Of a stretch of DNA of 64,000 nt, positions 16,604 through 26,228 are shown in pieces; positions within the stretch are counted from its first letter, which is position 1; the number at the start of each line of letters is the position of its first letter. The DNA lies in contig CAMJYM010000005.1 of assembly GCA_946220865.1 (NCBI GenBank), forward strand, positions 44,315 through 108,314, written 5' to 3'. The DNA is from an uncultured Clostridia bacterium (GTDB taxonomy: Bacteria > Bacillota > Clostridia > Saccharofermentanales > DTU023). Below the pieces are notes generated by a model. It made no database searches. It worked only from the letters and a program-made list of their open reading frames with translations, and was not told where the DNA came from. The translations under genes and the position numbers were made by a program.

Positions 16604-16648
16604 GTTCCCGGCGGATCACGACTGGCAAATCCCGACCGAAAAAGTTGT

Positions 16649-16692
16649 AAAAAAAGGCAGCGGTGAGCGTAAAACTGACCACTGCCTTTTTT
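16649..16692 (+). terminator. Terminator after the radical SAM gene
   Basis: GGCAG (16656-16660) pairs with CTGCC (16682-16686), with a second inner GGT/ACC pairing and an A-tract opposite TTTTTT (16687-16692). It is a typical intrinsic terminator. Confidence 0.85.
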
Positions 16693-16791
16693 GTGGGAAA
16701 AAAGTCAGCAAGAGAAAAGTGTAACCTCAGCCCCTCAAACGGCGCTTATGAAGGTGAAGGCCTTCAAAAACAGGAGGAAAGGAGTCAGAGC

Positions 16792-17352
16792 ATGGACGAT
16801 CAAAGCATTGTGGACTGTTTTTTGCGGCGGGACGAAGCCGCGATAAAACATTGTATGGAAAAATATGGCAGCCGTCTGCGTTCTCTGGCGTATGGCATTG
16901 TCCAGGACTGGCAGAGCGCAGAAGAATGTGAAAACGATACCTATCTTGAGGCCTGGCAGAGGATTCCACCTCATAAGCCGGGAAACTATTTATATGCCTT
17001 TCTTGCCCGTATGACCCGTCATCTGGCTCTGAATTGCTGCCGTTATCGCAGCCGTCTGAAACGCAGCGCCTTTATTCTTGAGCTCAGCACGGAGCTGGAG
17101 CAATGCCTTCCTGCCCCGGATGAGCTGGAGTGCCGACTGGAGGACAGAGCGCTGGGCCAGGTTCTCAATGAATTTCTCAGCCAGCTGGATGAGGAAAAAA
17201 GGGCGATATTTATTCGTCGCTACTGGTTTCTGGATTCCATTACACTCATTGCCCGGCGTTTTGCCGTTTCTGAAAGTAAAGTTAAAACAACGCTCTTCCG
17301 TTGCCGTAAGAAGCTCAAAGAGCAGCTTGAAAAGGAAGGTTACAGCTTATGA
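16792..17352 (+). CDS. ECF-type RNA polymerase sigma factor
   Basis: This 186-residue sigma-70 family member has region 2 (residues 1-75, DWQSAEECENDTYLEAWQRIP) and region 4 (about 115-180, helix-turn-helix around ITLIARRFAVSESKVKTTLFRCRKKL). The ATG at 16792 lies behind GGAGGAAAGGAG. Its stop codon overlaps the start of the following membrane-protein gene (ATGA), the classical layout of an ECF factor with its regulator. The signal and the regulon are unknown. Confidence 0.92.
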   Translation: MDDQSIVDCFLRRDEAAIKHCMEKYGSRLRSLAYGIVQDWQSAEECENDTYLEAWQRIPPHKPGNYLYAFLARMTRHLALNCCRYRSRLKRSAFILELSTELEQCLPAPDELECRLEDRALGQVLNEFLSQLDEEKRAIFIRRYWFLDSITLIARRFAVSESKVKTTLFRCRKKLKEQLEKEGYSL

Positions 17353-18710
17353 AAGGATCTCAACTTTTGGATAAAATGGAACTCATTCATCCGGCCTATA
17401 TTGAAGCCGCAGAAAAGAGACTGCCGGAGAAAAAGAAAAAATGGCTGGGCTGGGGCGCTATAGCCGCCTGTCTTTGCCTTTCTTTAGCGTTGATCTTGCT
17501 CATTGGCCATTATCGTGAGCCCCTGAGCGATCTGATTTCACGGGAGCAGAAGACGCTTCTCAATGCCACGCCAGAGCCTCCGGGAGCTGAGCCTCCGGCA
17601 TCCGGCATGTCTCGTATAAGCTCCGCAGCAGCTTCAGAACAGACTACCGGCGAAGCCGCAGCCCAGCTGCCATCCGCCGCCCTGAGCACGCGGGAAAAAA
17701 TTACGATTCCGGACCTGGTATCCGAAGGTATGGGCTTTGAAGGCTACCTCTATCACGATATTTCGGAGCTGGAAAACGGCAATCCCTGGTCGGAATCGAT
17801 GACGCTTGAGACTCTGCCCGTCTACAAAAATGGGGCCTTTGACGCCCTTCGCATCGGCTCGCCGATCGGTCTGAGTGAAGAAGAAATGACGGCCAGACTG
17901 AATCAGACGGTGTCCTCCCTGGGACTTCAGCTGGTCTCCACGGAGCTGCAGCAGGATGGTTTTGTCAAAAAAGGCGGTAAAACTGTTCAGGACACCGAAC
18001 ACCCGACGTCGATTCACGCTCAGACAGACCAGGGAAGCCTGGATATTCAGGCGGATGGAGAAATCGTTTTCTTCCCAACCAATGGAAAAACGGCGCTCCC
18101 TGACGATCTCAGCTTTACCTATGCGGACACCTCCGATGCTGAAGCCGCAAAAACCCTGTCCTGGCTGACGGAAACCTATACCGATTTTCTGCATTTTGAG
18201 AAAGCGAAAAGCATCTCCTGGGGTGACTTTAACATGGATAACAAGTTCAACCGTCGCTATGAGATCTACGATGCTGCAGACGATCCAGCCGAGCAGATTT
18301 TGAATTACCATTTCCGCAAGGTAAGTTTCGCACCTGATGATGAGGGAAAACTCCTGGTGATCAGAAAGAAGGACGCTCTGCTCAAGGCGGAAAAAATGGG
18401 GGATTATCCCATCATCAGTGTGGAGAAAGCCCGGGAAAGACTGCTTGCCGGCCACTATCAGACGAGCGTTCCCGCGGATTTTCCCGGCGCAGACAAAATA
18501 GCCAAAGTGGAATTGATGTACCGCAGTGGGAGTGGGGAGGAAGTCTTCCTGCCTTACTATCGCTTTTATGTCCTGCTCCCCTCCGGGACAAAGGGCGTTC
18601 CTCCGGAAGACAGTGAAACAGGCTTAAAAACCTATGGAGCCTACTACGTCCCGGCTCTCCGCGACGACGATGTGAAAAATATGCCCACCTACGATGGTCA
18701 CTTTAATTGA
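17349..18710 (+). CDS. Membrane protein cotranscribed with the ECF sigma factor, probable anti-sigma factor
   Basis: The 453-residue product has a short cytoplasmic N-terminus (MKGSQLLDKMELIHPAYIEAA), one membrane span at about 33-54, a Ser/Ala/Pro-rich linker and a folded extracytoplasmic domain of about 330 residues. The N-terminal segment resembles those of clostridial proteins encoded after ECF factors, whose cytoplasmic helix is thought to hold the sigma factor. No zinc-binding HxxxCxxC motif is present, so it is not a classical ZAS-type anti-sigma. Translational coupling to the sigma gene is the main evidence for its role. Confidence 0.72.
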   Translation: MKGSQLLDKMELIHPAYIEAAEKRLPEKKKKWLGWGAIAACLCLSLALILLIGHYREPLSDLISREQKTLLNATPEPPGAEPPASGMSRISSAAASEQTTGEAAAQLPSAALSTREKITIPDLVSEGMGFEGYLYHDISELENGNPWSESMTLETLPVYKNGAFDALRIGSPIGLSEEEMTARLNQTVSSLGLQLVSTELQQDGFVKKGGKTVQDTEHPTSIHAQTDQGSLDIQADGEIVFFPTNGKTALPDDLSFTYADTSDAEAAKTLSWLTETYTDFLHFEKAKSISWGDFNMDNKFNRRYEIYDAADDPAEQILNYHFRKVSFAPDDEGKLLVIRKKDALLKAEKMGDYPIISVEKARERLLAGHYQTSVPADFPGADKIAKVELMYRSGSGEEVFLPYYRFYVLLPSGTKGVPPEDSETGLKTYGAYYVPALRDDDVKNMPTYDGHFN

Positions 18711-18854
18711 AGCCCCAGGCGCTTAGCATCCCCGGGATCGTTCCCTGCCCCTTTCAACGAATTCTATAGCTCTGGACTACAAGAAAAAAGCAAAAAACGC
18801 TAAACTAAGAGAAAAGCACGTGCATCGCTTGCAGAATCAAGGGGGTGTCTCACG

Positions 18855-21044
18855 GTGAACATCAGACCTTTTTCTCATGGCTCAGGGCGCGGGCATCGTC
18901 GCGCAGGCTTTAAGATGGCGCTGCTCTGCGCCCTGCTTCTATCAACACTGAGTCTTCTGCTGCTTTACCCTCAGGCAGAGTCTTTTTCAGAGCTTTCACC
19001 TCAGGTCAGAGCCTTGAATGAGCAGCGCAGGGGTCCGGCTTCACCTTCTGAAAAAACGTCCCCCCAGCAGGCGAAAACGACGCCAGCTGAGCAGAATGAA
19101 CGTGGGCAGGATACGGAAGACAGACCCGAGGGGGAGGGCGAAACCAGCGAAAATGCCGCCGAGTCTGGACCCGGGGAAAAGGAAAACCTGCCTGGCGAGA
19201 CGGAGCGGCCTGAGACGGGTACGGGCGCAGAGAGCGAGACGACAGAAAGCTCCGCAGCCTCTGAAAGCGCGGAAAACCAGCTTCCCGGGGAAGGTCAGAC
19301 TGAAGCGGGTTCTTCGTCAGAAGATCCTGAGGGAGAGCAGCTTCCTCAGGAGCAAATCCCCGTTCCGGCAAGTCCGCGGGAAGAACAGGAAGCCGCGTGG
19401 AAAAAACCTTTTCGCGAGCAGGAAGATCAGCTCAATATTCTCTTACCCTATCACTACGAGCCTGGCGATGGGCTTTCGGCTTACACCTTCAATCCGGCCT
19501 GTCTCAACCCACTCTGGGCCCCGCAGAGGACAGATCGCCTGATCTCCCAGCTGCTCTACGCACCCCTGCATGAGATCAGCGGCGGCAGGCTCGTGGGACT
19601 GCTCGAATCTTTCAGCTATACCGAGGATTGGCGCACGGTGGAGTTAAAGCTGCGCAAAGGCCTTTGCTGGCAGGATGGCCAGGCTCTCACGACCCGGGAC
19701 ATTCATTTCAGTCTCCTGAAACTCGCGCTCAGCCCGGAAGATCATCCCCTGAAGCGCTCGCTTATGGAGATTGAGGGGATGTCTGAGCTTGTTCTCGAAT
19801 GGCAGCCTCTGGTTTCCGGCGATCAAACTCCTCTGGAGAAAAAGCCGGAGGAGACTGTCGAAAAAAGACCAGAGGAGCCGCAGCCTACCGGGCTGGTATC
19901 GCCTAAAGAGCATTATCGGAGCAAAAATGCCCCCTTTACAGCCATCAGTGGAATAGAAGATACAAATGACCTTGTGCTGCGCTTGCATTTTCAGCGTGAC
20001 AGTCGTCCTGTTATGCCTGCTTTGCTCAGCCTGGGGATAGTTCCAGCCCACGTCTGGTGGGATTTTCCTGCGGATAAATGGAAAGAAAATAAAAACGCGG
20101 GGATTCTATATCCTGCTGCCGGACCGTATACCTTTGTCAGGGGGGAGGATTTTTCTGCAGACATCCAGCTCGAAGCAAAGAGCGGCAGCGGCTTCAGCAA
20201 GGCGGCTATTCCCCGGCTGGCTCTTCGTCTGGTGCCGCAGGAACAGATCAAGGAAATTTTCTTTGCCTGCCAGCCTGATCTCAGCTGCTTTGATACCCTC
20301 AACGACGAAGAAAAGCGGGAAATACGGGCGATGGGTTATAGCATTGACAGAGTGCCTGGAGACGAGGTCATCAGCCTTTATCCGCTGCACCGAATTCCGG
20401 TTACCCGGGAGGACGTTCGCGAGGGACGGGCGACGCCCTTTGCGCTGCCTGAGGTTCAAAAAGGGCTTGGACGCCTGATCCTGGCTTCGCCTCTTGAAAT
20501 GGAAAGCGAAAACGACCAGGCCTTTGCCCCGGAAGCAGAGGACTATGAGACCCGAAATCTGCTCGCCCAGCGGCCTCAGGAAAGTGGGCAGGAGCAGCTT
20601 GAGAAAGCCAGGGAAGGCCTGCTCAGAACCTTGCTTGAACTGGGAAAACTCACACCGGCGGGATCGCAGGAAGAAGCGGACAATTATGCCAAGGTTCATC
20701 CCGAACTTCGACAGAAAATGCTCGAGCCTCTGACGCTTGCCTATCCCACCGGCGATAAAGATGCGGAAGCTTGCGCCAGAGCGTTAGCCGGGAGACTTGG
20801 TGAAGCAGGGATTGAGCTGAAACTCTTTGAGGTTCAGGAGGATTTTGAAAGGTCGATGGATCAGGGAGCTCTGCCTGTGGATTTTATCCTGCGGCGCGAA
20901 ATGCGTCTCGGCACAGATCGGGATGAGCTTTCGCTGCCGCTGTCGCTACCCTCGCTCTGCTTCGTTCACCGCGATTTGGAGCATTTTGAGGGACGCTTCC
21001 CCCTGCCTTTCTCTGGTGCTGCCTCCTGGACTCTGGTACGCTGA
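18855..21044 (+). CDS. Membrane-anchored protein with a solute-binding (SBP_bac_5-like) domain
   Basis: This 729-residue protein starts at GTG behind GGGGG. It has a hydrophobic signal or anchor at residues 20-40 without a lipobox cysteine, then a very acidic Glu/Ser/Pro/Gly-rich linker to about residue 175. The remainder resembles family 5 extracellular solute-binding proteins (NPACLNPLW; LLYAPLHEISGGRLVGLLES; WRTVELKLRKGLCWQDGQALTTRDIHFSL). An insert near residues 320-350 is again Glu/Pro-rich. No oligopeptide permease genes are adjacent, so it may be a sensor or an orphan binding protein. Confidence 0.72.
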   Translation: MNIRPFSHGSGRGHRRAGFKMALLCALLLSTLSLLLLYPQAESFSELSPQVRALNEQRRGPASPSEKTSPQQAKTTPAEQNERGQDTEDRPEGEGETSENAAESGPGEKENLPGETERPETGTGAESETTESSAASESAENQLPGEGQTEAGSSSEDPEGEQLPQEQIPVPASPREEQEAAWKKPFREQEDQLNILLPYHYEPGDGLSAYTFNPACLNPLWAPQRTDRLISQLLYAPLHEISGGRLVGLLESFSYTEDWRTVELKLRKGLCWQDGQALTTRDIHFSLLKLALSPEDHPLKRSLMEIEGMSELVLEWQPLVSGDQTPLEKKPEETVEKRPEEPQPTGLVSPKEHYRSKNAPFTAISGIEDTNDLVLRLHFQRDSRPVMPALLSLGIVPAHVWWDFPADKWKENKNAGILYPAAGPYTFVRGEDFSADIQLEAKSGSGFSKAAIPRLALRLVPQEQIKEIFFACQPDLSCFDTLNDEEKREIRAMGYSIDRVPGDEVISLYPLHRIPVTREDVREGRATPFALPEVQKGLGRLILASPLEMESENDQAFAPEAEDYETRNLLAQRPQESGQEQLEKAREGLLRTLLELGKLTPAGSQEEADNYAKVHPELRQKMLEPLTLAYPTGDKDAEACARALAGRLGEAGIELKLFEVQEDFERSMDQGALPVDFILRREMRLGTDRDELSLPLSLPSLCFVHRDLEHFEGRFPLPFSGAASWTLVR

Positions 21045-21069
21045 GGCCGTCATCCAAGCTGCCTGATGC

Positions 21070-21098
21070 TTGGCAGGTCCAAAGTGGCTTGTTATACT
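21070..21098 (+). promoter_or_regulatory. Promoter of the O-acetyltransferase operon
   Basis: TTGGCA (21070-21075), a 17-base spacer and TATACT (21093-21098), about 100 bases upstream of the MBOAT gene. Confidence 0.7.
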
Positions 21099-21196
21099 AA
21101 CGGAATCCTGGAACGGATCGTGCCATAGCCGCACTATCGTGACTTTGGCTTGCCGTTCCCCGTAAAGTCAGCCCACGCTGCAGGTGCAGAAAATCA

Positions 21197-22618
21197 ATGG
21201 TTTTTTCAAGTCTCGTTTTTTTATATGCCTTTCTCCCGCTTTGTCTCCTCTTTTACCGTATACCGCGGGGCATACGCGGAAGGAACACCGTACTTCTCGT
21301 TTTTTCGCTGATCTTTTATGCCTGGGGTGAGCCGATCTGGATTCTTCAGATGCTCCTTTCAGGGATGCTGATTTTTCTTTTCGGTTTGTTGATTGATAAT
21401 AGTCGTGCGCTGCCCCGCCAGAAAAAGATCTATCTGGCTCTTGCGCTGACAAGCGCTCTGCTGCCCCTCTTTATTTTTAAGTACAGCGGCTTTTTCATGG
21501 AAAATCTTTCGGCGCTCCTGGGCCTTCATCTCACCATCCCTCAGCTCACGATGCCGATTGGCATATCTTTTTATACTTTTCAGATTATCAGCTACGCCGT
21601 GGATCTCAGCCGGGGAGACTGCAAGGTACAGAAAAATCTGGCGGATTTCTGGCTCTATGAAGCGCTTTTCCCCCAGTTGATCGCAGGGCCGATTGTGCGC
21701 TATGTGGATGTGGAGCATGAGATCTATGAGCGCTCCACGACCGCCAACGATCTCGCCGAAGGGCTGAAGCGCTTTGTGACGGGTCTGGCCAAAAAAACCA
21801 TTGTAGCCAACTACGCCGGAAGTATCGTCGAGCAGACCTGGGGCAGTGGACGTCTGAGCAGCCTCTCGTCACTGGAGATGCTGCTGGGCTGCATCGCATT
21901 TACTTTTCAGATTTACTATGACTTTTCGGCCTATTCCGACATGGCGATCGGACTTGGCCGCATTTTTGGCTTTCATTTTAAGGAAAACTTCAACTATCCT
22001 TACATCGCAGCGAGCGTCACGGATTTCTGGCGGCGCTGGCATATCTCTCTGGGAACTTTTTTCCGCGATTACGTGTATATTCCCCTGGGAGGGAACCGTA
22101 AACACCAGTATTTCAACATTTTCCTGGTGTGGTTCCTCACCGGGTTCTGGCATGGGGCGAGTTGGAACTTCATCATCTGGGGCCTTTATTTCTGCGCTTT
22201 TCTGGTGCTGGAGAAAACCATTTTGCTGGCCAGGCTCCAGCGCTCATCCCGTGTTCTGCAGACCCTCTACATGCTTCCGATTATTCTTTTCGGCTGGGCC
22301 ATCTTTTATTTCACGGATCTCAGCCAGCTTAGTATCTTTTTCCGCCGCCTTTTTGGCTTGGACGGGGCTGTATTTGCCGGCCTCGAAGCACGTCTGCTCT
22401 TTCGCCAGAACTGGCTCTTTTTTGCCTTGGCCATGCTGGGAGCCTGCCCTGTGTTTCCCTGGCTGAAAAAACGATACCCGCTGACGCAGAGCGCCCGCTT
22501 TCGGGCCAGCGGTCTTTATCTAAGCGTCACGCTTGTGAGGGTGCTGGGGCTGCTCCTGCTCAGTACAGCAGCCCTGGCCGGCCAGAGCTTTAATCCTTTT
22601 CTCTACTTCCGTTTCTGA
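21197..22618 (+). CDS. MBOAT family O-acyltransferase (AlgI/DltB/PatA type)
   Basis: This 473-residue polytopic membrane protein moves an acyl group, usually acetyl, across the membrane for attachment to a surface polysaccharide. It carries the catalytic histidine H319 in TGFWHGASWNFIIWG and the second conserved histidine in FWRRWHISLGTFFRDYVYIPLGG. The length is normal for AlgI. The gene 190 bases downstream encodes a DHHW-motif protein of the AlgX/AlgJ type, the usual extracytoplasmic partner that completes transfer to the polymer. No DltA/DltC genes are nearby, so D-alanylation of teichoic acid is unlikely. Confidence 0.92.
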   Translation: MVFSSLVFLYAFLPLCLLFYRIPRGIRGRNTVLLVFSLIFYAWGEPIWILQMLLSGMLIFLFGLLIDNSRALPRQKKIYLALALTSALLPLFIFKYSGFFMENLSALLGLHLTIPQLTMPIGISFYTFQIISYAVDLSRGDCKVQKNLADFWLYEALFPQLIAGPIVRYVDVEHEIYERSTTANDLAEGLKRFVTGLAKKTIVANYAGSIVEQTWGSGRLSSLSSLEMLLGCIAFTFQIYYDFSAYSDMAIGLGRIFGFHFKENFNYPYIAASVTDFWRRWHISLGTFFRDYVYIPLGGNRKHQYFNIFLVWFLTGFWHGASWNFIIWGLYFCAFLVLEKTILLARLQRSSRVLQTLYMLPIILFGWAIFYFTDLSQLSIFFRRLFGLDGAVFAGLEARLLFRQNWLFFALAMLGACPVFPWLKKRYPLTQSARFRASGLYLSVTLVRVLGLLLLSTAALAGQSFNPFLYFRF

Positions 22619-22654
22619 GGTGAGACTCAGCGTGGCGAAGGTGAGAACAAAAAA

Positions 22655-22745
22655 AGGTAAAAGGGCAGGCAAAGGCTAAGGTCAAAAGCAGTGGCCAAAA
22701 ACTAAGGAAAGAGGCTAAGGCCAGAAGTTAAGGCCAAAAGCGAAA
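22655..22745. repeat. Purine-rich degenerate repeat between the two O-acetylation genes
   Basis: The gap contains several loose copies of a GGCTAAGGNCAAAAG-like unit. A tandem AAAACGAGTCG pair follows just before the next start codon. No coding or folding signal was seen. Confidence 0.45.
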
Positions 22746-22808
22746 AAGCAGGACGAAATACAAGTTTATGGCATTAAAAACGAGTCGTAAAAACGAGTCG
22801 GGAGAATC

Positions 22809-24875
22809 ATGGTCAGGAAAGATATAAAAGAAAATACAAATCTGAAAGCACGCCGCAGTCCGGTGGGTCAGGAGGGAAGTCAACCCAGGCGTCAGCCAGG
22901 AATCCGGCCGGAGAACCAGCCGGGAAGACCAACCATGCGGGCCGCAGCAAGGGAGCGTCAGGTATTGCCGGATCCGTCCAGGCAAAGTCACCGTCCTCTT
23001 ACTGCAGAGACTGGCCAACACGCCAGGCCTCGGCGTACAGGTGTCCAGGTTCCCTCGGCTCCTCGTGCGTTAAGCCAGCCTCCCATGGCTGGAGCAGGGC
23101 ACGCTTTGCGCGGACCCGCGCCTTCAGTGAATGGTCGCAGGCCAGAGGGGCCAAGGTCCTCGGGCCGAGCCCTTCCCGGGCCGTTTCCCGGGCCAATACA
23201 GCCTGCGAATGGGCGCAGACCAGAGGCCTCAAGACCTGAAGCTCCATACGTCCGGTCGCAGCCTTCGCCGGCGCTGCCGCAGACCGTGAGGCCGAGGGGC
23301 AGGGTACAGGAGGCGCGGAAAAGGTCGGCACCCTATCCACACCCCCGGCAGAACGTGAAACTTAGCCCGGAAGAAGAGTTGAAGCGGCACAAAGAACAGC
23401 AGCGCCGACAGTTGGTCGCCCGTGCCCTGCAACATCAGGAGCTGATTTTTGTCCTGGTTTTAGCCGTGCTCACGCTATTTGGCCTGCTCTTTTTATTCTG
23501 GCCGCGCGAAGCGCAATCCCGGAACGAAAAGCGCGTGCTTGCCCAGGCGCCGCAGCTCACGCCAAACAGCTACTTCAGCGGAGATTGGGCCAGGGGGGTA
23601 GAAGCCTTTTATGCCGACCAGTTTCCTTTCCGCTCCCGTCTGATAAGCCTTAACCAGGGCGTCAAAGACCTGATCCAGGCTTTCCCCGGTCAGCGTGGCG
23701 GCCCCAAGCTGATTACGGCCAGAAAAGATTCAGGCGGGCAGGGTGACAAGCTTCAGAACTTGACGCCTGAAGCAGGCCCCAAAACCGCCGAAGAGGGTTC
23801 GCCCCAGAAGGGCGTCGACAGCCCGGGTTCCACTCCCGGTGAAGGAAAAGCTTCGGAACGAAATGACGCGGAAGCTTCCAGACTTGAATCGCAAAAAGCA
23901 GCCATTCCCACTCAGGGCGAAAATATTCTTGCCTCGGCAGTTCCGGACAACAAGCAGGGCGAAAACCATGACTTTGAGACCAGCAATCTCGTCATTGACC
24001 AGGGTCGGGCCATGGAAATTTTCTACTATTCTCCGGAGTATACCGGCTATTATGCCGACCGCGTCTCCTACCTGCGCTCCCAGCTGCCTGAAAAACGGCG
24101 CGTCATCAGCCTTGTAGCTCCCACCTCCATCGCTTTTTACGGCAGCGACGAGATGCGCTCAGGGGGGTATTCTACATACGACGCCATCAAGCACATCTAT
24201 GAAACAGAGAACGGCAAAGTCATCAAGGTCGACGCCTACAGTAAACTCGCTGCTCACCGCGACGAATATATTTACTTCCGGACGGATCACCACTGGAATG
24301 GGCTGGGCGCGTATTACGCCTACCAGGCCTTCTGTGAAGCCACAGCTCAGGAAGCGACAGCGCTCAGTGACATGAAAAAAGAAATCCCGGAGGGCAATTT
24401 CCTCGGAACCCTCTATGGCTATACCGGAAACAGCCCCCTCCTGCTCGGTTCCGAAGATGTCGCCGAGATGTACCTGCCCCGTCATTACGAAGGCGCAAAG
24501 CATGTCTATTTCAGCGGAGCAGCCATGGATGATCCTATCGAAAACTACCTGCTGTCCTGGCAGGGGGTGCAGGACAATCAGTACATGCTCTACATTGGCG
24601 GCGATACCGCCCTTTCGCTGATTACCTCATCAAACCACAACGGCAAGTCCATTCTGGTCATTAAAGATTCCTACGGCAACGCCTTTGTGCCTTATCTCAT
24701 GGACAATTACGAGAAGGTATTTGTGCTTGATCCACGGCAGTTTAAGGACAATCTCTTCGCCTTCATTGATGAGCAGGATATCGACGATGTGCTGATGCTG
24801 AATTACAGCTTTGCCGTGTCCAATGGAGCCTGGCTGGATGGCTTTGATGCGATGACAGGCTACGACGGGAACTAA
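22809..24875 (+). CDS. DHHW-motif (AlgX/AlgJ-like) polysaccharide O-acetylation protein with long basic cytoplasmic tail
   Basis: This 688-residue protein begins with about 190 residues rich in Arg, Pro and Gln, including two NGRRPE repeats. One membrane span follows at about 212-233, then an extracytoplasmic SGNH-hydrolase-like domain. That domain has D493-H494-H495-W496 in YFRTDHHWNGLGAYY and a Ser block in ILVIKDSYGNAFVPY, the hallmarks of AlgJ/AlgX-type acetyl-group acceptors. A low-complexity insert (about 300-395) splits the domain. The ATG has GGGAG upstream. Together with the MBOAT gene it should acetylate a surface or secreted glycan. The long basic cytoplasmic tail is unusual and of unknown role. 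Confidence 0.85.
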   Translation: MVRKDIKENTNLKARRSPVGQEGSQPRRQPGIRPENQPGRPTMRAAARERQVLPDPSRQSHRPLTAETGQHARPRRTGVQVPSAPRALSQPPMAGAGHALRGPAPSVNGRRPEGPRSSGRALPGPFPGPIQPANGRRPEASRPEAPYVRSQPSPALPQTVRPRGRVQEARKRSAPYPHPRQNVKLSPEEELKRHKEQQRRQLVARALQHQELIFVLVLAVLTLFGLLFLFWPREAQSRNEKRVLAQAPQLTPNSYFSGDWARGVEAFYADQFPFRSRLISLNQGVKDLIQAFPGQRGGPKLITARKDSGGQGDKLQNLTPEAGPKTAEEGSPQKGVDSPGSTPGEGKASERNDAEASRLESQKAAIPTQGENILASAVPDNKQGENHDFETSNLVIDQGRAMEIFYYSPEYTGYYADRVSYLRSQLPEKRRVISLVAPTSIAFYGSDEMRSGGYSTYDAIKHIYETENGKVIKVDAYSKLAAHRDEYIYFRTDHHWNGLGAYYAYQAFCEATAQEATALSDMKKEIPEGNFLGTLYGYTGNSPLLLGSEDVAEMYLPRHYEGAKHVYFSGAAMDDPIENYLLSWQGVQDNQYMLYIGGDTALSLITSSNHNGKSILVIKDSYGNAFVPYLMDNYEKVFVLDPRQFKDNLFAFIDEQDIDDVLMLNYSFAVSNGAWLDGFDAMTGYDGN

Positions 24876-25156
24876 GACCTCTACCAGCGAGACGTTCCGC
24901 CCGCTCGGACACCGTCGCCCTCGCTCAAAAGTTCGCTGCGCTCACAATCGCTCGGGTCGGCGGTCCCGGCGGGCTTTGCCAGCTGTCTCAGCGAGACGCG
25001 GAGCAGAGCCCCTTCGAGCGAGTTCGCGATCACACCCGCAGCAAAGTGAGCATCCTGTCCCCAGTGCACGCGTCACAGGAGCTGCACTGAAGAGAGAGCG
25101 TGTCTGAGACGAGAAGGGGCTGCTGCGGAGCAAGCGAGCGAAAAAAGACGCGCCGA
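24876..25156. other. Noncoding GC-rich gap between convergent genes
   Basis: About 280 bases separate the DHHW gene from the end of ispE. No plausible gene was seen. The stretch is rich in short complementary segments; for example AGCCCCTTC near 25010 is complementary to GAAGGGGCT about 110 bases later. No T-tract terminator stands out. It could hold an unrecognised structured RNA or simply be degraded sequence. Confidence 0.5.
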
Positions 25157-26092
25157 TCACACCGGCAAAAACTGAGGACCGTGCGGTAAGAGCGAAGCTT
25201 TCCGGAATTCTACACCGCGGAACTTTTGCTCCAGTGAGGCCAGAACCGCATCTCTTGATTTTTCATCCGTAAAAAGGGCAAAGTACGTGGGTCCGCTTCC
25301 CGAAAGATTCGCATAAAAAGATTCGGACTGCAGAAGGGCTTCAAGGAGCGGCAGTTCGTCCGGGTGTGTGGCGAGCTGAATATCCAGAAAATCGTTGATA
25401 TAGAGCTCGGCAAATTCCTGCGGATCGGCTTTGAGTGTAGAGCTCAGTGAGGCAAGTGAAAAAGGCAGGGGCCTGAGGCCGGCACGTTCCTGATCGAGGG
25501 CGGCGTAAGCTTCAGCAGTGGAACTTTTTTTATGAACCATGCAGAGCAGGAGAGGATAGGCTGGCAGAGACGGGCAGGGACGCACGTCTTCGCCTTCTCC
25601 TGTGACCAGAGCCGTGCCTCCCTGCAGGCAGAAGGGGACATCCGACCCCAGATCAAAAGCCAAAGCGCCCAATGCGTCTTCAGGGAGGGCAGACGGGCCG
25701 GCCAGGTGTTGCAGTGCCAGAAGCAGGGCTGCAGCGTCGCTGCTGCCGCCACCGAGACCGGCAGCGATGGGAATGCGTTTTTCCAGATGAAGGCGCAGAG
25801 CCCAGTTTTTGCCGCTGACCGCAAGCCAGGCGCGGGCGGCACGGACCACCAGGTTATTTTCATCGGTCGGGAGTTCAGGATCAGAACAGGTGAATTCAAT
25901 CTGCGGGAGGCCCGCAGCCTCGCTTTCCCCGGAGGGCCGGATTTCGCTGCACTCTACCAGCAGCTCATCGCCCAGGTCAATACTCTGCATAATGGACTGC
26001 AGACGATGCAATCCATGCGGCCCTTTGCCGAGGACTTCCAGATGCAGGTTGATTTTCGCCGGAGCGAAGATTTTTAATCGTTGACCATCCAC
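25157..26092 (-). CDS. ispE: 4-diphosphocytidyl-2-C-methyl-D-erythritol kinase
   Basis: This 311-residue GHMP kinase of the non-mevalonate isoprenoid pathway phosphorylates the 2-hydroxyl of CDP-methylerythritol with ATP in the cytoplasm. It shows substrate lysine K13 in PAKINLHLEV, the glycine-rich ATP loop IPIAAGLGGGSSDAA (107-121), catalytic D151 in GSDVPF, and the C-terminal LSGSGPTYFAL motif. Length is normal. It lies 136 bases downstream of mnmA on the same strand, a probable but not tight operon. Confidence 0.95.
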   Translation of the reverse strand: MDGQRLKIFAPAKINLHLEVLGKGPHGLHRLQSIMQSIDLGDELLVECSEIRPSGESEAAGLPQIEFTCSDPELPTDENNLVVRAARAWLAVSGKNWALRLHLEKRIPIAAGLGGGSSDAAALLLALQHLAGPSALPEDALGALAFDLGSDVPFCLQGGTALVTGEGEDVRPCPSLPAYPLLLCMVHKKSSTAEAYAALDQERAGLRPLPFSLASLSSTLKADPQEFAELYINDFLDIQLATHPDELPLLEALLQSESFYANLSGSGPTYFALFTDEKSRDAVLASLEQKFRGVEFRKASLLPHGPQFLPV

Positions 26093-26228
26093 GCTATCAT
26101 TGCTCTCCTTGTTTTGACCAAATGTTTTCCAGCTTTGTTTTAGCTTGGTTTTTGCTTTAATCCTGTTGTCTTCTTGCTGGGTTTTTGCTGTATTCTTACT
26201 GCGTTATAGCTGCTTTTTTTGCATGCTT

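Noticed and set aside
21197..24875. D-alanylation (dlt) operon
   Set aside because: No DltA or DltC genes; the DHHW partner points to O-acetylation instead.
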